This document shows positions 53,138-62,990 of a stretch of 64,000 nucleotides of DNA, in pieces (position 1 is the first letter of the stretch; the number at the start of each line of letters is the position of its first letter). The notes below the pieces were generated by a model. That model had not been told where the DNA came from and did no database searches. It worked only from the letters and a program-made list of their open reading frames with translations. A program made the translations under genes and the position numbers. The stretch is from Candidatus Pantoea deserta (GTDB lineage: Bacteria > Pseudomonadota > Gammaproteobacteria > Enterobacterales > Enterobacteriaceae). The stretch covers positions 1-64,000 of the forward strand of contig NZ_RMVG01000006.1 of NCBI RefSeq assembly GCF_003813865.1, in the 5' to 3' direction.

Positions 53138-54151
53138 ATGTACCCGGGTTGGTTAAAATCGCTTACTCCCTTTGCTCAGGGCTTGTTTATGTTAGCGTGC
53201 CTGACGCTGGTGTTGCTCGGCCTTTATCTGGCCGCCCCGCTGGTGAACCAGGTGCTGCTGGCGCTGTTTCTCGCCGTTATGCTCGACCCGTTGATCAGCC
53301 GTCTGGCGCAGCGCGGTATTCCACGCATCATTTCGTCCCTGTTAATTATTGTCATCATGCTGTTGCTGATCGTTGTTACCATTATGTCACTCAGCGCCTC
53401 AGCTCCGGATTTAATACAGCTCAGCCGACAGGCGCCTGGCCTTGTCGCTGCCAGACTGCAAACGCTGACGCAGTCGCTTGGGCAGATGGGCGTGGTATTC
53501 ACTCCCGATGAACTTTTGAACTTTGTAGATGCCGGGGCCGTGGTGCGTCTGGTGACGACTCAGCTGTCGCTTATTCCCGGCATGCTGTCGTGGTGGTTAA
53601 TGGTCTTTCTGATGTTACTGTTTATGTTGTATGAGCTTCCAGTGTTCAAACTTATCCTGCGTGCCAGCAGTGCGCGGCATACGGAACTTATCAGCGCGCT
53701 GGAAGAAGGCGTTCAGAGCGTCACTGTGTACGTACGGGTAAAAACGCTGACAGGCCTGCTCGGCGGCATTATTGTCTGGCTTGTTGCCAGCTTGCTGGGA
53801 TTGAAGTTCGCCTTTCTGTGGGGCGTGCTGATGTTTATTCTGAACTACATCCCCGTCCTCGGTTCGTTTCTTGCCGCACTGCCGATGGTGATACAATCCT
53901 TTATTCTGTTCAATATGCAAACCAGCCTCCTGGTAGCCGGCTTTTTTGTCGTGCTGAATCTGTCACTGAGCTCTCTGCTTGAACCCTTAATGCTTGGCAG
54001 GCGACTTAATATGTCCCTTACCGTACAGCTACTGGCGTTTTTATTCTGGCAGTCGCTGCTTGGCATAACCGGGGCGATTCTGGCTATTCCCCTCACTTAT
54101 ATGCTGAAGAAGGTGTGGCTGGCATTGCATCAACCGATGCGGCAGAGCTGA
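53138..54151 (+). CDS. AI-2E/PerM-family membrane transporter
   Basis: 337-residue protein with about eight hydrophobic segments of the AI-2E transporter (PerM/YdiK/TqsA) family. It has an early MLACLTLVLLGLYLAAPLVNQV, the helix LALFLAVMLDPLISRLAQRGIPR, a central soluble region (about 90-150), and the late signature VLGSFLAALPMVIQS with LEPLMLGRRLNMS. The family exports small molecules or ions, and members include Na+/H+ antiporters. ATG 53138 is favoured by the GGAGAA upstream; 53117 is an alternative start. It is a single-gene unit. Confidence 0.85.
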   Translation: MYPGWLKSLTPFAQGLFMLACLTLVLLGLYLAAPLVNQVLLALFLAVMLDPLISRLAQRGIPRIISSLLIIVIMLLLIVVTIMSLSASAPDLIQLSRQAPGLVAARLQTLTQSLGQMGVVFTPDELLNFVDAGAVVRLVTTQLSLIPGMLSWWLMVFLMLLFMLYELPVFKLILRASSARHTELISALEEGVQSVTVYVRVKTLTGLLGGIIVWLVASLLGLKFAFLWGVLMFILNYIPVLGSFLAALPMVIQSFILFNMQTSLLVAGFFVVLNLSLSSLLEPLMLGRRLNMSLTVQLLAFLFWQSLLGITGAILAIPLTYMLKKVWLALHQPMRQS

Positions 54152-54912
54152 CTTGTGAATTTCAGGGCGAGGTTAAATACAGGAGATTGCAGCCCGCCTG
54201 AGAACGTTTTCTCTCAGCCTGGCCTTTGCTACCTTCGCTAATTTTATACAGACAAGGATTTCTCCCTGGCGCATCTGGTCGACTGGATACCGGTCAGCCT
54301 GAAAAATAATCCTGCCGTTACACAGATAATTTTATAGCGTGCTGCAGGTTTGCCCGACGGCTGGCATTACCTGTGGGGCGCTGGACGTTACCACGCTGAG
54401 CGAAATGAAAGGCCGCTCTGAAAGTCTGGGTTTTGCAAATTAACGGCTTGTCTAAAATCTGAGTGCGTTTCAGACGCGGTATGCGAATCAGCGTTCAGGT
54501 TTTTGTCTGATGCTTCCGAATCGATTTCCGTGCAGCTCACTGCCAGACTGGAAAGATGAGTTCTCCTCATCTCTTTATCCGATACGATATAGCCCCCGGC
54601 CATCTTCGCTTTTTCCAGATATTTAAAATATCTTTAGCGTCCTTGTGTTTAAACTGATCCGATAATGCCGGGGGTTGATTATCAGGTCTTTTTTTTTCAT
54701 TACGACCCTGGAAAAAACAGAGGAAGAGTAAAGTACTGAGGCAATGACGACGGTCGAAAAAATGGCGTTATTTCTCGGCAAAGAAAAATACAGATGGGGT
54801 ATCCGTCACTCCTGGTATCCTGACCGCTGTTTTTTTAATTGCCATTTAGCGTTTACTCATGAGCGCCTTACTCCCGATGTCACTGGCAGGCTGAAGCGCA
54901 GGGCTTACAGGC
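54152..54912. other. Intergenic stretch without an assured gene
   Basis: About 760 bases. Short open frames at 54388-54603 (-) and 54744-54968 (+) have no recognisable domain or ribosome site and differ in composition from the neighbours. It is likely decayed or non-coding DNA. Confidence 0.35.
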
Positions 54913-55209
54913 TTACGCGCCGTCCATCGGTCTCAGGCCTCGCCAGGCGCGGCCAACAGACTCTGTGACCATTACGCCGGGAGCAGGCACGAAATCAGTT
55001 AGCAGATCGTAAACTCTCTCCATTAACTCCTGACTCGACATGCTTCCCTGATAAGTAAAAACGTCACGCGGAAGCCAGTAACATTTTTCGTCATTATCAG
55101 TGATGCTGTGCCGAAATCCACTGTTGTTCATGGCTTCGCGAAGTCGCCGGTAATCCCCTGCTGCGTCGACCTGGCCGCGTAGCTCAATCGAGATGTCATA
55201 GACTGGCAT
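54913..55209 (-). CDS. Small DUF2622/GhoS-like protein
   Basis: 98 residues. The layout VYDISIELRG, then DYRRLREAMNNSGFRHSI, then CYWLPRDVFTYQG and a final MVTESVGRAWRGL resembles the DUF2622 family. That family includes GhoS, the type V endoribonuclease antitoxin, and many uncharacterised phage or plasmid relatives with a ferredoxin-like fold. No GhoT-like membrane toxin gene is adjacent, so an antitoxin role is unproven. AAGGACG precedes the ATG. It stands alone amid long non-coding stretches. Confidence 0.6.
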   Translation of the reverse strand: MPVYDISIELRGQVDAAGDYRRLREAMNNSGFRHSITDNDEKCYWLPRDVFTYQGSMSSQELMERVYDLLTDFVPAPGVMVTESVGRAWRGLRPMDGA

Positions 55210-55498
55210 AACAAACGTCCTTATGATCTGCTTAAAATTTAAGTTTACTTAAGTTTTGAATTTGCGCCATCTTTCTTGCGTGATTTTCGATGGCGTGCAG
55301 GTCAGGTGGTGAGCCGCCCTGCTAAGGAGACGTCCTCGCGGGCGACTGACAGAAGTCTGGCTTTTTCTTTCGCGGGTGATGGATGCTGTGGACGAGGAGA
55401 GGGTGACGCGGCTGTGCGGCACCCCTGTGAATCAGAGGGCAGCATGCAGGCAAGCCGCGGCGCGATGGATCGCTTAAGTCATCACGCCGCGCAGAAGC

Positions 55499-56296
<798 letters not shown>

Positions 56297-57976
56297 TCAA
56301 AGCAGCTGGCTAAGATGCAGCTGCCCCATCAGCAGAGGGTTATCGCTGTAGTCGACCGGAATCGCCACCACTGCCGGACCCGCTACATCCATTGCCCGGC
56401 GCAGCGTTGGCTCCAGCTCAGCGGCGCTGTTGACTGAGAAACCGGCGGCCCCGAACGCCTCGGCATAGGCCTTAAAGTCCACCGGACCAAAGTTCACGCC
56501 GGAGACGCGCTGATATTTTTTCTCTTCCTGAATGGCCACCATGTTGTAAGCATTATCGACCCAGATAATGTGCAGAATATTGGCCTTCAGCCGGACCGCT
56601 GTCTCCAGCTCCATGCTCGACTGTAGAAAACCGCCGTCGCCTGACACGGAAACCACTTTGCGAGACGGATCCACCAGCCAGGCGCCAATCGCCCAGGGCA
56701 GCGCTACGCCCATGGTTTGCTGTCCGTTGGAGATCATGATTTGCCGGGCGCGAAAGCTGTAGAGATAGCGGGCTATCCAGATATGAAAGCTGCCCATATC
56801 GACCGTCAGGCTGACATCGCTGTTAATAATGTCCTGCATCGCCCGCACGATGCGCAGCGGATGCAGGGCAAACTGCTCCAGGCGGGCGCCCTGCATCGCC
56901 AGCAACTGCCGCTGCTGCTGGCGATCTTCCAGGATCGCCGCCGCGGCCTCGCTGAGTTGCAGCGGCGCATCGACCCGTGACGCAATTTTGCGCACCGTCT
57001 GCGCGATGTCGCCGACCAGCTCGGCATCAGGCAGATAACGATTATCCGTTTCAGCGGGCAACACATCGATATGCACCAGAATGGCGTTGCCGCTGTTCCA
57101 CATCGCTGGTTCATACTCCACCGGGCTGTAGCCGATGGTAATGATCAGATCGGCCTGTTGCAGCAGCCGGTCGCCCGCCTGGTTGTTAAACAGGCCGATA
57201 CGTCCGGCAAAGCGGGAAAAATGCTCTTGCCTGACCGCCCCTGCGGCCTGATAGGTACTGGTGACCGGAATCCGGCTTCTGTTGAGTAACTCATGGATCG
57301 CCGCGCTGTTCTCCGGCTGGCTCGCCATCAGGCCCAGCAGAATGACCGGATTTTTAGCGCGGGCGATTTCACGACTCACTGCCTCCACCAGCGCGTCGGG
57401 GGCGGCCCCCAGCGTTACGCGCCCTTTGTGCTGTAGCAGACTGCCGGAAACAGGTTGATCGACGATGTCCTGCGGCAGGCTGATAAAGGCGCCGCCGCCT
57501 CGTCCATTTTCCGCATGGCGAAAGGCATTAGACACGCACTCTGCCAGCGCCGAAGCATCGGTAACCTCAACGGCAAACTTGGTGACGGGACGAAACATCG
57601 ACACGGTATCCATACTCTGATGCACCTGCTTTGCGCTGTCTGAACGTTTTACCGCGCCGCCAATCGCCACCACCGGATCGCCTTCGCTCGTTGCCGTCGC
57701 CATGCCGGTAACCAGATTGGAGCAGCCTGGGCCGGAGGTCACCAGCGCTACGCCTGCATTACCGGTTAGTCTGCCTACAGCAGCAGCCATAAACGCCGCA
57801 TTCGCCTCATGACGGACGGGGATTAACTCAATACGCGAATCAACCAGCGAATCGAAGACCCGATCGATTTTTGCGCCCGGAATGCCAAAGACGTGGTTCA
57901 CGCCTTGCGCTTCCAGCTGCGCCACCACCAGGTCCGCGCCGCTGCGCCATGTTGTCTGGGTTTTAAGCTCTTTCAT
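56297..57976 (-). CDS. budB: Catabolic acetolactate synthase
   Basis: 559-residue ThDP enzyme joining two pyruvates to 2-acetolactate. The ThDP-activating Glu lies in [10 protein letters not shown] near residue 59, a phosphate-binding region follows, and the ThDP-Mg motif [15 protein letters not shown] with later NAYNMV lies near 440-475. The length, and the absence of a regulatory subunit gene alongside, fit the FAD-independent catabolic type (AlsS/BudB). It is followed by budC and preceded by budA. Confidence 0.93.
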   Translation of the reverse strand: MKELKTQTTWRSGADLVVAQLEAQGVNHVFGIPGAKIDRVFDSLVDSRIELIPVRHEANAAFMAAAVGRLTGNAGVALVTSGPGCSNLVTGMATATSEGDPVVAIGGAVKRSDSAKQVHQSMDTVSMFRPVTKFAVEVTDASALAECVSNAFRHAENGRGGGAFISLPQDIVDQPVSGSLLQHKGRVTLGAAPDALVEAVSREIARAKNPVILLGLMASQPENSAAIHELLNRSRIPVTSTYQAAGAVRQEHFSRFAGRIGLFNNQAGDRLLQQADLIITIGYSPVEYEPAMWNSGNAILVHIDVLPAETDNRYLPDAELVGDIAQTVRKIASRVDAPLQLSEAAAAILEDRQQQRQLLAMQGARLEQFALHPLRIVRAMQDIINSDVSLTVDMGSFHIWIARYLYSFRARQIMISNGQQTMGVALPWAIGAWLVDPSRKVVSVSGDGGFLQSSMELETAVRLKANILHIIWVDNAYNMVAIQEEKKYQRVSGVNFGPVDFKAYAEAFGAAGFSVNSAAELEPTLRRAMDVAGPAVVAIPVDYSDNPLLMGQLHLSQLL

Positions 57977-57990
57977 GGTGACCTCTGTGG

Positions 57991-58773
57991 TTAGCTTTCA
58001 ACGGACCGGATGGCTTCATCCAGATTTTCAGGGTGCAAATCGGCTTGCAGAAAGTCGCGATCCTCAGGCAGATCGATCACCAGCTTAGTGATGGCGCCGA
58101 AGGACAAGGTGCCCTGCTCCAGCTCGTAGTCGAGGATGTGCCCGCCGCCCTGCCGATCGTCGGTAATAAAGTGCTCGTGATAGCCCGCGACATTGATGCC
58201 CTGCATATACTGCGGCGTGCGAAAGCCGATTAGCTCGCCCGCACGGTGGTTGAAATCAAAGGTTGGCTGGTTACCCAGCACTTCGGTCATTGAACGATAA
58301 GGGCGGCACTGGCATGGCACGGTACGGGTCTGCACCGAGGCAAAGCGACCGCTGATGCGCAGCGCGCAGAAATGGTTATCTGAGGTAATCACGCTGTCGA
58401 TTACGCGATGCACTTCCTCTCGCGACGCCGTCTGGCTGAAGTGGTGCTGATGCTCGGGGGTAAAAAAGGTCATGACGGCAAAAGGGGATTGTTGTTCTGG
58501 TCGCGCGGCGCGCGCGCTGCCGTCCGAACGCAGCTGATAAACCTGACGATCAAAGGCCACCAGTTCGCCATCGAGCTGATTAAAGGTACCCAGACCAAAA
58601 TCGCCTTTCCTGAGCAGCGCTTCGACGGTCGTGGAGCCATCATAGACACCATGCAGCAGGGCGCTCATCAGCGAAGTCTGATAGATAACCTTTTCTGCTG
58701 ATTTATGATGCAGTTTTCTGACGGTATCTTTGAGCTGATCCTCACATGAACAATCAGATACAAAATTACACAT
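57991..58773 (-). CDS. budA: Acetolactate decarboxylase
   Basis: 260-residue cytosolic zinc enzyme converting 2-acetolactate to acetoin. The conserved region [19 protein letters not shown] near residue 185-205 supplies the zinc-binding His residues, with the early [14 protein letters not shown] typical of the family. ATG 58773 is chosen because GAGGCAAC stands before it; a longer reading would cross the regulator promoter. It is the first gene of the bud operon, divergent from budR. Confidence 0.93.
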   Translation of the reverse strand: MCNFVSDCSCEDQLKDTVRKLHHKSAEKVIYQTSLMSALLHGVYDGSTTVEALLRKGDFGLGTFNQLDGELVAFDRQVYQLRSDGSARAARPEQQSPFAVMTFFTPEHQHHFSQTASREEVHRVIDSVITSDNHFCALRISGRFASVQTRTVPCQCRPYRSMTEVLGNQPTFDFNHRAGELIGFRTPQYMQGINVAGYHEHFITDDRQGGGHILDYELEQGTLSFGAITKLVIDLPEDRDFLQADLHPENLDEAIRSVES

Positions 58774-58796
58774 ATGTTGCCTCGCAAACCGATAGT

Positions 58797-58833
58797 TAAG
58801 CCGTGTTAATATCATGGTGGGCCAGACGGCTTA
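58797..58833. promoter_or_regulatory. Inverted repeat between budA and budR
   Basis: Perfect 8-bp arms TAAGCCGT (58797-58804) and ACGGCTTA (58826-58833) are separated by 21 bases inside the 104-base divergent promoter region. The position and spread fit binding of a LysR-type tetramer that activates budABC and represses its own gene. Confidence 0.5.
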
Positions 58834-58877
58834 CAGAATCCAATAGCGAAAGCTGCAAACTTCGAGACGTTTTTGAT

Positions 58878-59759
58878 ATGGAACTTCGCCATCTGCGTTA
58901 TTTTGTTGCCGTAGCCGAGACGCTGCATTTCACCCGCGCGGCGGAAATGCTGGGTATATCTCAGCCGCCGCTGAGCCAGCAGATCCAGCGCCTGGAGCAT
59001 GAGATTGGCACGCCGCTGCTCAGGCGTCTGACGCGGGGCGTCGAGCTGACCGAGGCGGGTCAGGCGTTTCTGCCTGACGCATTAGCCATTGTGCAGATGG
59101 CCGAGCACGCGCTGGAGAAAGTTCGCGGCGTAGCGCGCGGCATGAGCGGACAACTATCGCTGGGCTTTGCCAGTTCGCTCGCCTTTGGCGCGCCGGTATT
59201 CGAACTTATTCGCCGCTTCAAGGCGCGCTATCCCGCCATGGAGCTGATCACTCGCGAGGAAAATATGGCGCTGCTGATGCAGGATCTTCGCGAGGGGCTG
59301 CTGGATGCGGCCTTTATTCGCCTGCCGTGTGAAAGCAGTAAGGCCTTTAATCTCAGAGTGATTGCTACCGAAAGGATGATGGTTGCGCTGCCGGCCAGCC
59401 ATGCGCTGAGCCAGAGGCCTGCCGTTGCGCTGCCGGAGCTGGCGGAAGAGACGTTGATTATGTTTCCGCGTGAGGTGGCCCCCAGCCTGTATGAGCTGAT
59501 TGTCAGCACCTGTCTGCGCGCCGGTTTTTCCGCCCGACGCTTTCAGCAGGCGCCACAAATTGCCTCGTCGCTAGGCATGGTGGGCGCAGGCTGCGGCATC
59601 GCGCTGGTGCCAGCCTCTATGTGCTGCGTCAGCAACCCCCTGCTGCGGTTTTGTGAAATAGAGAATAATACGCTGTTCACGGACATCGCTTTCGCATGGC
59701 GGCGCGATCATCCGGCGAAAACGGTGCTGCATCTGCTGAGTCTGATTAACGAGCGTTAA
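58878..59759 (+). CDS. budR: LysR-type regulator of acetoin/butanediol genes
   Basis: 293 residues. The N-terminal helix-turn-helix is MELRHLRYFVAVAETLHFTRAAEMLGISQPPLSQQIQ in pattern, and an effector domain begins near residue 90 (GQLSLGFASS). It is divergent from budA, as in Klebsiella-type bud loci, where BudR activates the operon in response to acetate, low pH and oxygen limitation. ATG 58878 gives the standard LysR N-terminus. Confidence 0.88.
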   Translation: MELRHLRYFVAVAETLHFTRAAEMLGISQPPLSQQIQRLEHEIGTPLLRRLTRGVELTEAGQAFLPDALAIVQMAEHALEKVRGVARGMSGQLSLGFASSLAFGAPVFELIRRFKARYPAMELITREENMALLMQDLREGLLDAAFIRLPCESSKAFNLRVIATERMMVALPASHALSQRPAVALPELAEETLIMFPREVAPSLYELIVSTCLRAGFSARRFQQAPQIASSLGMVGAGCGIALVPASMCCVSNPLLRFCEIENNTLFTDIAFAWRRDHPAKTVLHLLSLINER

Positions 59760-59780
59760 CTGCGGATTGCCGGGAAGTGA

Positions 59781-59806
59781 GCGGGCAGCCCGATGTTGCT
59801 GCCTGC
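59781..59806 (+). terminator. Hairpin after the LysR gene
   Basis: A 9-bp stem GCGGGCAGC (59781-59789) / GCTGCCTGC with one G-U pair and an 8-base loop lies 22 bases after the stop codon. No T-run follows, so its terminator role is uncertain. Confidence 0.35.
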
Positions 59807-60335
59807 TAGCGCTGTGGCTCACTGGTTACGCTGGATGTGGCGACGACCGCTGGAGGTTCTGCAACAGCGGTTTATACCATCCGAAAGGCGGTGTCCACAC
59901 TGGCGGTATAAAGGAAAAAGAGCGCGTCTTCCCGTCGCGTAACGGGGGAAACCGGGGTTCAGAGCGCGTTTTAGCGCACGATCGCGCTTCCGGAAAGAAA
60001 CTACTGCAACACCCTCCCTTCTTGCGCCTGCCAGCAGCGCAGCTCATCTACATTCGTTTAATCATTACCGCTATGCGTTTTTATCATTTAGAAAAAAACC
60101 GCGCGGGCCGTTAAATAAATTTCTTTTTGGTTTGTGCAGGCGCAGCCGGACATTAAGTAAATTTAATCAAGAAGGCGCGCTTAAATATCAAGCGGCATGA
60201 ATGCTTTAAGGATTTATCTTAATGTGTTGATTTATTCCACGCAGTCACAACGCCAGTGATATTCTGATTATATGATTATCCCGTCCAACGCCTTTTCTGA
60301 TAATCATCTGCTGCTATTTTTTATCAGGGGATTAT
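59807..60335. other. Intergenic stretch without a gene
   Basis: About 530 bases. AGAGCGCGT occurs twice about 40 bases apart near 59920-59970. The final 220 bases are strongly AT-rich and probably hold the promoter of the glycosyltransferase. No known gene was seen. Confidence 0.4.
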
Positions 60336-61493
60336 ATGAAGATAATTGTAAGTGGGCAGAGCTACCCTGAAAAGCGAAACATTCTCGTTAATGAGCAACA
60401 TACCTATGTCGATTTTAAGTATAAAAATGTCTGGCTCTATTTAAATAAAATAAGACAAAAAGCCGTCAAGGCCAATAAATCATTTATCTTTCAGCCTGTC
60501 AGTTTCTTAATGCCGGGCAATGTTGAAATCATACATCTTTTTAATGAAGTGGCGCGCACGTCAAAACGCTGGGTTTCCACCTTTGAAACGGAACTTCCCC
60601 GCGTGCTTCCCGTGCCCGGCGTGCCTAAGCTCGCTAATCCTGAGCTGAAAAAACAGCTCAGACTGGTCGCCGCGCCACAGTGTGTCGCTATTATCGCGAT
60701 TTCAGAGGCAACCAGACAAATTCAGCTGAAACTGCTCAGCGCCTTTCCGGAAGAGGCGTCGGCTATCACGCCGAAACTACATAAGCTTCACCCGCCACAG
60801 CCCGTACTGTATGAAGGGCAGCGTTCTGCCCAGGAGCGCAAACTCATTTTCACCTTCGCCGGAAATGAATTTTACCGAAAAGGGGGCGCGGAGGTTGTGC
60901 TGGCCTTTACCGAACTGGTTAACGAAGGAAAAGTGAGTGCCGAAACCGTTCAGGTTAATTTAATCGGCAACCTTAAGCGCCGATATAATTTTGCCCATGG
61001 CCGTTATCAGGATGAAGAGGCGTTTTATCAGAAAATCGAACAACTGCTGAACGCCAGCGCTGTTTTTAACCATGCTGAGTCGCAGCCTAATAATGCGCTT
61101 ATCGATTTGTTTAAGCGAAGTCATGCAGGACTATTGCCTACGTGGCAAGATACCTATGGTTTTTCCGTGCTGGAAATGCAGGCGTGCGGCTGCCCGGTTA
61201 TTTCAACTAATGTACGCGCGCTTCCTGAAATTAATCCCCCCGAGGCTGGCTGGATTATTCCGTGTCCATTGAGCGATATGTTTGAACTGACAATTAACTC
61301 TGCCAATGACAAAGAGGCGATAAGGCAGCTGATTGTGTCACACCTTAAAACCTGCATTCTGGCGATTTTAGCCGACCGGGAAACCCTGATGCTGCGCTCG
61401 CAAGGCGCGCTGAAGCGGATTCGGGACGTTCACGATCCGGCTCGCTTCCGGGAAAAGCTTAACGACATCTACGCGCTCAGCGCAGTGCGCTAA
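60336..61493 (+). CDS. Glycosyltransferase, GT4-like
   Basis: 385 residues with a GT-B pattern. The N-terminal half is variable and has a VSTFETELPRVL segment near residue 80. The C-terminal nucleotide-sugar half has FTFAGNEFYRKGGAEVVLAF near 185, HAGLLPTWQDTYGFSVLEMQACGCPVIST near 265-293 and LPEINPPEAGWI. The E(x7)E-like motif is present in the GFSVLEM region. It would transfer a sugar in the cytosol to a lipid, protein or glycan acceptor. It is an orphan with no other glycan genes nearby, and its AT-richer start suggests a separate origin. Confidence 0.8.
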   Translation: MKIIVSGQSYPEKRNILVNEQHTYVDFKYKNVWLYLNKIRQKAVKANKSFIFQPVSFLMPGNVEIIHLFNEVARTSKRWVSTFETELPRVLPVPGVPKLANPELKKQLRLVAAPQCVAIIAISEATRQIQLKLLSAFPEEASAITPKLHKLHPPQPVLYEGQRSAQERKLIFTFAGNEFYRKGGAEVVLAFTELVNEGKVSAETVQVNLIGNLKRRYNFAHGRYQDEEAFYQKIEQLLNASAVFNHAESQPNNALIDLFKRSHAGLLPTWQDTYGFSVLEMQACGCPVISTNVRALPEINPPEAGWIIPCPLSDMFELTINSANDKEAIRQLIVSHLKTCILAILADRETLMLRSQGALKRIRDVHDPARFREKLNDIYALSAVR

Positions 61494-61744
61494 GATGTGG
61501 CTCAGACACGGCGGGCAGAGGTGCCGACGCTTCACCGGGGCAAAACGAATGTAGGCAAAACTTTATGGTTGATAAGCGCGGACGCTTCTGAACGGATATT
61601 CAAGCCGGGAGCCGCCAGCCCTGAAGGCACAGGGCTGAGAACCCCTGGCAACGTTAAGCCGGTTCGCTGGCAGACGAGCCTGATATCGGCCAGCCTTGCT
61701 CTCTCTGGCCGCCTCGTTGCATCTTCAGCTGCCGGTGATAAGGA
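61494..61744. other. Intergenic stretch between convergent genes
   Basis: About 250 bases. A segment GGCTGAGAACCCC near 61633-61645 superficially recalls a thiamine riboswitch core, but the other conserved parts are missing and it faces no gene start. No terminator was identified. Confidence 0.35.
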
Positions 61745-62389
61745 TTATCTTCCTGTCAGCCTGATCCAGCGACGACCTGTCAGCACCGTCAGCGCGACGA
61801 TGGTCATACCCGCCGCGAGGTGCATGATGAAATCAATCAGATGCAAGTGTGTGTTGTGACACAGCGACAGCAGCACAGAGGACATAAATGCGATGCCGCA
61901 TCCTGCCAGCGCCAGGCTTTTTGCCGGGCTGAGCGAGCGGGTGCGATGCAGACAGGCCACTGAAATTACCATCATGGGCAGGCTGGCCAGCAGCATAAAT
62001 AAATAGCAGTGAATGCCTTCGCCAAAGCGTCCAGCGCCTGCGACGGGCTGCGGCAGCGACAAGTTCGCCAGATTTAATGCTAACCATAACAGCGCCAGCC
62101 CTGCCAGCCATCGCATTGCCGGCGGCTGGCGTCCGGCGATGCTAAGGGTAAAGGCTCCGGCAATAGCGCCTGTACCCAGAATAAACGCCAGCAGCAGCGC
62201 GACCATCGCCATCAGCGCGCCGGTCTGCGACCAGTCCGTATAGCGACTATGCAGTACCCAACTGCTTAGCGCCCCGCACGGCAGTACGGCGGCAACCCAT
62301 CCCGCCACGCGCCACGCGGTCGGCCAGGTGCGTCTGACCGGTTGCGCCGAGTCGCTGAGCCGATCGATAAAGGAGTCATGATTTCTCAT
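61745..62389 (-). CDS. NrsF-type (DUF1109) membrane anti-sigma factor
   Basis: 214-residue inner-membrane protein with a short cytosolic N-terminus (MRNHDSFIDRLSDSAQPVRR) and about six hydrophobic segments, the DUF1109 layout. Members such as Caulobacter NrsF hold an ECF sigma factor inactive until heavy-metal or oxidative stress. Several Cys residues in or near the membrane segments (for example in GEGIHCYLF and LSLCHNTH) could be the sensing thiols. ATG 62389 overlaps the sigma gene by 14 bases, so the pair is co-translated. Confidence 0.85.
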   Translation of the reverse strand: MRNHDSFIDRLSDSAQPVRRTWPTAWRVAGWVAAVLPCGALSSWVLHSRYTDWSQTGALMAMVALLLAFILGTGAIAGAFTLSIAGRQPPAMRWLAGLALLWLALNLANLSLPQPVAGAGRFGEGIHCYLFMLLASLPMMVISVACLHRTRSLSPAKSLALAGCGIAFMSSVLLSLCHNTHLHLIDFIMHLAAGMTIVALTVLTGRRWIRLTGR

Positions 62390-62930
62390 GTTTACTGTTT
62401 CCAGATTTACGAAGGTTGAGCATGGCGCGATGCAAAAGCGACTTGACGGCGGAAAGCGAGAGATTCGTTTCAGCCGCCGCCTGAGCCAGGCTCTGTTCAC
62501 GCAAATGGACCGATTCCACAATCTGCCGCTGCCGCTCCGGCAAACTTCCCAGATAACCGGTTAAGGCCTCCTGACCGGCGCCGGCGTCATTTTGCTCAGC
62601 CGGTTGCGCACGCAGGGCCTCTTCATCCTGAACTTCCCGGTTACGTCCACGCTGACGCAGCGCATCGATCGCTCTGGCCGAGGCGATAGCGGCCACCCAG
62701 GGCAGCAACGGGCGACGCGGATCGTACGTATGACGAACCCGATGGATCGCCAGCAGCGTGTCCTGAATCACATCCTCAACCAGCGCATCGTCGGCGATTT
62801 TTTTGCGCACCAATGCGCGAATGGCCGGAACCATCGCTTTCAATAACTGGTTATAGGCGTCTTTATCGCCAGCCTGCGCGCGGGCCATTAACGCTGGCCA
62901 GTGCTGCGCGTGCGCGTCAGCTGCGGGCAT
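62376..62930 (-). CDS. ECF RNA polymerase sigma factor (SigF-like)
   Basis: 184 residues. Region 2 covers about 20-90 (VIQDTLLAIHRVRHTYD, then PWVAAIASARAIDALR). Region 4 covers about 120-178 (LPERQRQIVESVHLREQSLA and LSLSAVKSLLHRAMLNLRK). It is partnered with the NrsF-type anti-sigma gene directly downstream and lies 60 bases after a DsbD-like gene on the same strand. The stress signal is probably reactive metal or oxidant, by analogy with the Caulobacter SigF-NrsF system. Confidence 0.9.
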   Translation of the reverse strand: MPAADAHAQHWPALMARAQAGDKDAYNQLLKAMVPAIRALVRKKIADDALVEDVIQDTLLAIHRVRHTYDPRRPLLPWVAAIASARAIDALRQRGRNREVQDEEALRAQPAEQNDAGAGQEALTGYLGSLPERQRQIVESVHLREQSLAQAAAETNLSLSAVKSLLHRAMLNLRKSGNSKHEKS

Positions 62931-62990
62931 CGCCTGGTCCAGCAGGCTGAATGGCCCGATAGGCTAAGGTATTATTCACTGATTACCTGC

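Noticed and set aside
54388..54968. Two short open frames of 71 and 74 residues
   Set aside because: No domain, no ribosome site, opposite strands, and composition unlike neighbouring genes.
55456..55491. Inverted repeat CGCGGCG / CGCCGCG after budC
   Set aside because: Long loop and no T-run; plausible by position but too weak.
61620..61700. Thiamine-riboswitch-like words (GGCTGAGA, ACCCC)
   Set aside because: The remaining conserved helices and the GAACCTGAT-type segment are absent, and the stretch lies between convergent genes with no downstream start.
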